A stretch of DNA of 10,591 nt from Candidatus Woesearchaeota archaeon CG11_big_fil_rev_8_21_14_0_20_43_8 (GTDB lineage Archaea > Nanobdellota > Nanobdellia > Woesearchaeales > CG08-08-20-14), in the NCBI GenBank assembly GCA_002762705.1, contig PCVE01000028.1, positions 1 to 10,591 on the forward strand, read 5' to 3'. The notes under the pieces were generated by a model that saw only the letters and a program-made list of their open reading frames with translations, was not told the DNA's origin and searched no databases. Position numbers and translations under genes: made by a program. Position 1 is the first letter of the stretch, and every line of letters starts with the position of its first letter. Below, one piece after another: positions 7,114 to 10,591 of the stretch.

Positions 7114-7124
7114 AAGAAAGAAAA
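7114..7124 (-). terminator. T-rich terminator of the tRNA gene
   Basis: Immediately after the discriminator base the minus strand reads TTTTCTTTCTT. No CCA is encoded. A T-rich tract directly after the tRNA is consistent with termination there, ahead of the separate tpiA promoter. Confidence 0.5.
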
Positions 7125-7138
7125 TGGCGCCGAGGGGA

Positions 7139-7214
7139 CAGTCGTGGGTAATGGGGTATCGGGTTTGGGGTATGAGTTATCCTCACACCACAGACCTCAC
7201 GCCTCAAGACCCAT
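7139..7214 (-). other. tRNA intron 3, T loop, position 59/60
   Basis: A 76-nt insert between A59 (7215) and T60 (7138). A bulge-helix-bulge can be drawn: the exon T stem, then TCG (7219-7217) pairing with CGA (7144-7142), then intron helix TGGGT (7213-7209) with ACCCA (7149-7145). The bulges are AA|A and TG|T, both cut after the second base, the expected symmetric pattern. The central helix has only 3 pairs plus a C-C mismatch, so it is a relaxed motif. The intron also contains an 8-bp hairpin, GGTGTGAG (7189-7182) with CTCATACC (7176-7169), and a repeat of TGGGGTAT (plus strand 7152-7159 and 7166-7173). Confidence 0.75.
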
Positions 7215-7236
7215 TTCGAGCCCCCGACCTCAACGT

Positions 7237-7287
7237 CTCTCAGCAATCAGAGGATAATCATCGGATCACTCCTCATCGCTCAAATCT
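7237..7287 (-). other. tRNA intron 2, anticodon loop, position 37/38
   Basis: A 51-nt insert at the canonical archaeal site. Exon bases CTCA (7293-7290) pair with TGAG (7242-7239) near the intron end, giving the 4-bp central helix. Cuts at TA|A and AG|A leave a normal 7-base loop. The inner intron helix is GCGAT (7279-7275) with ATTGC (7247-7243), extended by GAGGA (7274-7270) with TCCTC (7254-7250). It lies several bases from the 5' bulge, so the motif is relaxed on that side. The boundary is ambiguous by one base because an A lies at both edges. Confidence 0.8.
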
Positions 7288-7304
7288 TATGAGCGTTGCG
7301 CTCT

Positions 7305-7335
7305 AATTGCCCGAAAGGCAAACTTTGGCCTTCTC
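7305..7335 (-). other. tRNA intron 1, D loop, about position 20/21
   Basis: About 31 nt separate CCTGGA from AGAGC in the D arm. A relaxed bulge-helix-bulge forms from GCCTG (7342-7338) with CGGGC (7313-7309), with one G-T pair, and an intron hairpin GAAGGC (7333-7328) with GCCTTT (7319-7314). The bulges are 4 and 5 nt instead of 3, so the exact cut sites may shift by a few bases. Without removal the D loop would hold about 40 bases. Confidence 0.68.
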
Positions 7336-7383
7336 TCCAGGCTGAGCTACGGCGCCACTTGGAGCTATAGGAGATTGGTTTGG

Positions 7384-7391
7384 TATATAAA
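7384..7391. promoter_or_regulatory. TATA element, possibly shared by the tRNA and the divergent gene pair
   Basis: The plus strand reads TATATAAA, which is TTTATATA on the minus strand. On the minus strand it is centred about 31 nt before the tRNA 5' end. On the plus strand it would start transcription near 7414, about 10 nt before the ATG at 7424. The TATATA core is its own reverse complement, so one element could orient TBP either way. No other convincing box lies between the two starts, apart from a weak TTTAAAAAA further on. Confidence 0.55.
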
Positions 7392-7423
7392 GGTTTTTGC
7401 AAATCTTTAAAAAATTACTAATA

Positions 7424-8041
7424 ATGACAAATCCAATGTCTTATGTGGAGCATTCGGAAGGGGGATACCGGCTAAATAGCTTCGTTAGGTCCTATAAGAT
7501 GAAGCTGAGAGGATCAGATAAACGCATATTGAGCCTATATAAACGATCACGAGATCTTCTGCTGTTTGTCGATGCTTTCTTTCCTGCAGCTACAAAGGAG
7601 AAGCCATATGTCTCTTTGGAACAAAAGATGGAGATTGTTCCAGGAAATGCATTGTCGTTATTGATTGTTGATGTGGGTAAGATGTATGTCGAGTATGCAT
7701 CGCTTGAAGGTGTTCTAAAAGAGATCAAGTGTGATCCATATGCTTCGCTTCGTTCCTATGGATATGAATTCAGTCTTCAAGAGAATATATCTGGTCGGAC
7801 ATTCACACTCGCTGCCGAACCTGATCGTGTCGAATTTGTCCTGTCATCGAAAGGCATCTTTGATGAAGGAATCGCTTTTCAATATTCAAGATTATGCGGT
7901 CTACTGGATAGATTGGAATTGAAGGATGCAGTCGATAAATATCTTAAGTTATGTGGGCATCTTCCGACAAATATCATGAACAAAAGGAACATACCTGGTC
8001 TTTTCGATCACAGGAAGAGGTGGTGGCAGATATGGAGATAG
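7424..8041 (+). CDS. Hypothetical protein, first of an orphan pair
   Basis: A 205-residue protein I do not recognise. The reading frame is open from a TTG at 7397, but the ATG at 7424 fits the TATA element and the short leaders of neighbouring genes; another ATG follows at 7436. The N-terminal third is basic (SYKMKLRGSDKRILSLYKRSRDLLL). The middle is mixed alpha/beta with a hydrophobic strand (ALSLLIVDVGKMYVEY) and a segment TFTLAAEPDRVEFVLSSKG that looks like two paired strands. The tail is strongly basic and aromatic, ending in RKRWWQIWR. There is no signal peptide or membrane helix. The stop overlaps the next gene by 10 nt, so the two products are probably made together and may interact. 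No function can be assigned. Confidence 0.75.
   Translation: MTNPMSYVEHSEGGYRLNSFVRSYKMKLRGSDKRILSLYKRSRDLLLFVDAFFPAATKEKPYVSLEQKMEIVPGNALSLLIVDVGKMYVEYASLEGVLKEIKCDPYASLRSYGYEFSLQENISGRTFTLAAEPDRVEFVLSSKGIFDEGIAFQYSRLCGLLDRLELKDAVDKYLKLCGHLPTNIMNKRNIPGLFDHRKRWWQIWR
8016..8023 (+). promoter_or_regulatory. Ribosome binding site that decides the start of the second orphan gene
   Basis: AGAGGTGG lies 8 nt before the ATG at 8032. The same frame is open from a GTG at 7951, but that start has no such site and would overlap the upstream gene by 91 nt. Confidence 0.55.
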
Positions 8042-9165
8042 GAGAAGCAGTGCTTATCCTGGCAAAAGAGCTGACTAAAAGAGGGAAGATCAAGATAATA
8101 GATGGCGTCCTTGCTCCCGTCTATCTGAAAGACGCAGCCTATGTTCATATGACTGATGAGGAAGGCATGCCACTATGCCGTTCGCATGGCAGGTGGTCGA
8201 ATCAGGCTTGGATCAGACAAGAAGAGCTTCAGATGGCAATTGATCTAGGTGCGAATTATATATTCATCTCCAGAAGCAGTTGCATATCTGACCACACACA
8301 GACCATATATTCAGACCTGGTCTCTCCATTCGCTGTGATCGGCGCTGATGAGAAAAAAGATCTTCTGAAGATCTACAAAGGTATAGATGAGAAGACCCTT
8401 GAGGCTATGAGGCTATTCGATGTGGATCGGTCAGTCATGCTCTATAAAGAATATCTTGGTGATGGGGTGCAGCGGGCAGACCACGCATACTTTTTGGCAG
8501 AAAAAGATCTTTTATCATTCAAGAAAGCGCTTCAGACGCACAGGCAGTCTCTTGAGAAGGGAAACATGCCTGGAGTGCTGATACATAAAGAGATAGAACG
8601 GAAAGAATATGAGAATCGTGGATTCTCGATCAATGCCAGAGAGGCATATGCCCGTCTCATAGATATAATAGAATTCACTAAGACATTGCCTGCGAAAGAC
8701 ATTGATCCTGAGATAGACCTATCGTTCTACAATGCCCTGAGGCTTCCAGATAAAAAAGAGATGAGCTTGTTTTTGGATCTTTACAATGAGAGGCCAGGTC
8801 TTTTCAAAGCAGTGTTTGATGGTCGGAAGAGTGATCATCAGAAGATGCTTCTTGAGGAGATAGCGAAGATGCCAAAAGAAAAGCAGGATACTGGCCTGAA
8901 CAGCTATCTTTGCAGATATGGCCAGAAAAATCTTTATATCAATTACATAGATCTTTATCTTCATGATCCAGAGTCCTTTGCGATATATTTCGATCTGAGC
9001 TCTGATGGATATCGTGAAGAGATATTGATGAATATAATGGATTCTGCTGTGATGATGGATTATATTGTAGATCCACAAGCTGAGAAGAAAGTTTCAGATT
9101 ATCTTGAGGCCCATCATGGAGAACTTCTTGACCGGATAGGAAGAAAGCTCAATTCTGATAAGTAA
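8032..9165 (+). CDS. Hypothetical helical protein with internal C-terminal repeat
   Basis: A 377-residue protein I do not recognise. The N-terminal 110 residues look like a small mixed domain (GKIKIIDGVLAPVYLKDAAYVHMTD, then GANYIFISRSSC). The rest is charged and helical. Residues about 247-277 and 304-335 align as a repeat: F/Y-L/I-D-L-Y, three residues, P, two residues, F, three residues, F-D, two residues, S-D, five or six residues, L, two or three residues, I. The spacing is about 58 residues, which suggests tandem helical hairpins used for binding. No catalytic motif, signal peptide or membrane segment is visible. It follows the other orphan gene with a 10-nt overlap. A T-rich stretch right after its stop may end the transcript. 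Confidence 0.78.
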   Translation: MEIGEAVLILAKELTKRGKIKIIDGVLAPVYLKDAAYVHMTDEEGMPLCRSHGRWSNQAWIRQEELQMAIDLGANYIFISRSSCISDHTQTIYSDLVSPFAVIGADEKKDLLKIYKGIDEKTLEAMRLFDVDRSVMLYKEYLGDGVQRADHAYFLAEKDLLSFKKALQTHRQSLEKGNMPGVLIHKEIERKEYENRGFSINAREAYARLIDIIEFTKTLPAKDIDPEIDLSFYNALRLPDKKEMSLFLDLYNERPGLFKAVFDGRKSDHQKMLLEEIAKMPKEKQDTGLNSYLCRYGQKNLYINYIDLYLHDPESFAIYFDLSSDGYREEILMNIMDSAVMMDYIVDPQAEKKVSDYLEAHHGELLDRIGRKLNSDK

Positions 9166-9168
9166 TTT

Positions 9169-9177
9169 TTTATATAA
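9169..9177 (+). promoter_or_regulatory. TATA box of lspA, with T-run ending the upstream gene
   Basis: TTTATATAA is centred about 24 nt before the lspA ATG at 9197, which predicts a leaderless message. The preceding T6 (9166-9171), immediately after the stop of the orphan gene, may also serve as its terminator. Confidence 0.6.
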
Positions 9178-9196
9178 CCACACCTAAGACAACACT

Positions 9197-9661
9197 ATGG
9201 CCAAGAAACTGATGGCGGGCATATCAACAAAAGAGAGGGTCATTGTCATAGTCGCATTGCTTGTTTTTGTCATCGATAGGATCACGAAGATGCTCGCAAA
9301 GGAGTATCTTGGTCAGGGAAAGATCGTCGATCTCTTGTTGTTCAAGTTTAGATATTCGACAAACACCGGAGGTGCGTTCAGCATATTGAAAGATCATAGC
9401 CTGCTCCTCACAATCCTGGGTATAATCGCTTTTTTCGCTCTTGTATATCTTCTGAGAAAATCATCAGACAAACCGATGATGACTCTTGCAAAAGGGCTTA
9501 TCTTCGGCGGAGCTGCAGGTAACCTGCTTGATAGGATATTCGTCCGTCACGTGATCGATTTTATTGATGTCGGGTTCTGGCCGATATTCAATGTGGCTGA
9601 CATGGCTCTAACGATCGGCGTTATGTTGGTGTTATTATACTTGATAAAAAAGCGTCAGTGA
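9197..9661 (+). CDS. lspA: Signal peptidase II (prolipoprotein signal peptidase)
   Basis: A 154-residue membrane aspartic protease that removes signal peptides from lipid-modified prolipoproteins. All conserved blocks are present: DRITK (27-31), NTGGAFSIL (56-64), GGAAGNLLDRI (104-114) with the first catalytic Asp112, and VIDFIDVGFWPIFNVADMALTIG (119-141) with the second catalytic Asp135. Four membrane helices are visible at about 14-31, 67-87, 97-113 and 134-150. Length is normal. LspA is standard in bacteria and uncommon in archaea, so its presence implies a lipoprotein-processing route or lateral gain. Codon use does not look obviously foreign by eye. It starts from its own TATA box. The next gene begins about 60 nt later with a possible promoter of its own. 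Confidence 0.93.
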   Translation: MAKKLMAGISTKERVIVIVALLVFVIDRITKMLAKEYLGQGKIVDLLLFKFRYSTNTGGAFSILKDHSLLLTILGIIAFFALVYLLRKSSDKPMMTLAKGLIFGGAAGNLLDRIFVRHVIDFIDVGFWPIFNVADMALTIGVMLVLLYLIKKRQ

Positions 9662-9672
9662 TCTGACATCAT

Positions 9673-9680
9673 GATATAAG
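9673..9680 (+). promoter_or_regulatory. Possible TATA box of the inositol-monophosphatase-family gene
   Basis: GATATAAG is centred about 42 nt before the ATG at 9719, giving a leader of about 17 nt. It is weaker than the other boxes, and read-through from lspA remains possible. Confidence 0.35.
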
Positions 9681-9718
9681 ATAGAAATTGATAAGGCGAT
9701 TGTCGAAGTGTGATTCAT

Positions 9719-10486
9719 ATGGATGAAAAAAACGTAGCACTGATGGCTGCAAGATCAGCAGGAGATTATCTACTTGAGATAATAAAAAAACCAATCAAGT
9801 ATAAGATGAAAAGCAGATTTGATGTACAGGCTGAAGCTGATGTTGGATCAGAGAAGATAATCCTTGACATGATTCGGGAGAATTTTCCAGACCATGATAT
9901 CTTATCTGAAGAGGCTGGTGATGAGAAACATGATTCGGATTATTTATGGGTCATAGATCCGATCGACGGCACTATCAATTTTCTCAAGCAACTTGATGAT
10001 TATTGTATCTCGATAGCTCTTGAACATAAAGGTGAACTCGTGCTTGGTGTGATCTATCAACCGCATCTTAAACGGATGTATGTGGCTGAAAAAGGAAAAG
10101 GCGCATATTTGAACGATCAGAAGATATCTGTGTCTTCTGAGGCTTGTCTTGAAGATATGATTCTTTCTGCGGATACAACTACTGAAATAGAAGCAAGACA
10201 TGTGATTTTCAATACTTTGTTGCACATGGCAGATAAGGTGCGGCATATAAGAATATATGGTTCAAGCGCTCTCCACTTGGCGAAGCTTGCCGAAGGGAAA
10301 CTTGATCTCTATTACAAAGGCGCGGGTTTCAATTATTGGGATTTTGCCGCAGGGATAGTGCTTGTGAGAGAGGCTGGCGGAATTGTCACTGATCTTGGTG
10401 GCAATGATATCACAAGGGATTCACAGAGTCTTATTTCTTCGAATGGCAGATGTCATGACCTGTTTAAGAATACATTGAAGCCATGA
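9719..10486 (+). CDS. Inositol monophosphatase / fructose-1,6-bisphosphatase family enzyme
   Basis: A 255-residue Mg2+-dependent, Li+-sensitive phosphatase family member. The metal-binding elements are complete: SEEAG (63-67) with the Glu ligand, WVIDPIDGTINF (77-88) with both Asp ligands, and YWDFAAGIVLVREAGG (206-221) with the catalytic-site Asp208. Archaeal members commonly act on both inositol 1-phosphate and fructose 1,6-bisphosphate, so the protein may serve gluconeogenesis or inositol-lipid synthesis; the sequence does not decide. Length is typical. A GTG at 9710 is in frame three codons earlier. I chose the ATG at 9719 because GTGAT at 9710-9714 then serves as a ribosome site at short spacing. 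It follows lspA on the same strand with no evident functional link. Confidence 0.9.
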   Translation: MDEKNVALMAARSAGDYLLEIIKKPIKYKMKSRFDVQAEADVGSEKIILDMIRENFPDHDILSEEAGDEKHDSDYLWVIDPIDGTINFLKQLDDYCISIALEHKGELVLGVIYQPHLKRMYVAEKGKGAYLNDQKISVSSEACLEDMILSADTTTEIEARHVIFNTLLHMADKVRHIRIYGSSALHLAKLAEGKLDLYYKGAGFNYWDFAAGIVLVREAGGIVTDLGGNDITRDSQSLISSNGRCHDLFKNTLKP

Positions 10487-10591
10487 TGCATATTAATGCC
10501 CTATGGCCGGCTCTGTAGAAAGTCTTGTCTTGATCACCGATACCAGATCTTTTTCATATCTCCGCTTCGCAGAGTCCCGGACCGCTTAAAG
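10487..10591. other. Unassigned 3' end of the window
   Basis: These 105 bases hold no gene I can support. A short imperfect inverted repeat (GCATATTAATGC) follows the phosphatase stop. On the minus strand a 29-codon stretch ending at the TAA at 10496-10498 reads like protein (AVRDSAKRRYEKDLVSVIK and onward). An in-frame TAA at 10586-10588 and the lack of a good start prevent calling it a gene. Confidence 0.3.

Larger units (their letters stand above)
7125..7356 (-). tRNA. tRNA with CAU anticodon (elongator Met or Ile2), three introns
   Basis: The ends form a perfect 7-bp acceptor stem, GGCGCCG (7356-7350) with CGGCGCC (7132-7126), with discriminator A at 7125. The D stem is GCTC (7347-7344) with GAGC (7303-7300). 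The anticodon stem is CAACG (7298-7294) with CGTTG (7235-7231), around loop CTCATA-A. The T stem is GGGGG (7225-7221) with CCCCT (7137-7133). Removing about 31, 51 and 76 nt leaves a 74-nt cloverleaf with T8, A9, A14, G18, G19, A21, T33, variable loop AGGTC and the CGAA part of the T loop. The anticodon stem lacks the three G:C pairs of initiators and the first pair is G:C, so it is elongator Met or the minor Ile tRNA whose C34 is modified. Position 54 is C instead of T. Multi-intron tRNAs are known mainly from Thermoproteales. Confidence 0.88.

Noticed and set aside
7237..7287. Intron 2 holds GATGA and CTGA elements resembling C and D boxes of a guide RNA.
   Set aside because: The C-like boxes each miss a consensus base, the C' and D boxes are only 6-9 nt apart, and no guide region of 10-12 nt fits between them. 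The same bases are explained by the intron hairpin.
7124..7306. A 60-codon open frame on the plus strand starting at an ATG near 7124.
   Set aside because: It lies wholly within the tRNA locus on the opposite strand, has no ribosome site, and is fully explained by the tRNA and its introns.
7125..7356. Initiator tRNA-Met.
   Set aside because: The anticodon stem lacks the three consecutive G:C pairs and the first pair is G:C with no initiator-type features.
1..10591. CRISPR arrays, insertion sequences or attachment sites.
   Set aside because: No spaced repeats, transposase, integrase or terminal inverted repeats were seen. The tRNA gene shows no duplicated 3' end that would mark an integration.

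Overview
The window looks archaeal. The evidence is a tRNA gene interrupted by three introns, TATA boxes centred about 25-31 nt upstream of starts (several leaving almost no leader), an archaeal-type asparaginyl-tRNA synthetase, a stand-alone alanyl-tRNA editing protein of the AlaX type, and a short archaeal-type triosephosphate isomerase. Moderate GC, dense packing, overlapping genes and several orphan proteins suit an uncultured lineage, possibly DPANN. The lineage is an inference; the archaeal assignment is fairly secure.

Layout. Positions 1-2843 (+) hold three overlapping genes read as one operon: the 3' end of a VWA-like protein, a short pyruvate-kinase-fold protein without the C-terminal domain, and a divergent PurA-like ligase that has lost the usual aspartate-binding loop. 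A small SLOG/LOG-like Rossmann protein (2836-3345, -) meets this operon tail to tail. Upstream on the minus strand is a translation-fidelity pair, asnS then alaX-like (5806 down to 3371). A DUF1761-type membrane protein (5929-6348, +) converges with tpiA (7072-6356, -).

Between tpiA and the next plus-strand gene lies a 232-nt tRNA(CAU) gene on the minus strand (7125-7356). I resolve it into a 74-nt mature cloverleaf with introns in the D loop, at 37/38 and in the T loop at 59/60. Its TATA box is a near-symmetric TATATA element that may also drive the divergent pair of unknown genes (7424-8041 and 8032-9165). The second of these has an internal C-terminal repeat. Then come lspA (signal peptidase II, uncommon in archaea) and an inositol-monophosphatase-family gene. 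The last 105 bases hold no assignable gene.

The most notable points are the three-intron tRNA, the VWA / pyruvate-kinase-like / PurA-like operon with altered catalytic loops, a cysteine-rich insertion in tpiA, and an archaeal lspA.
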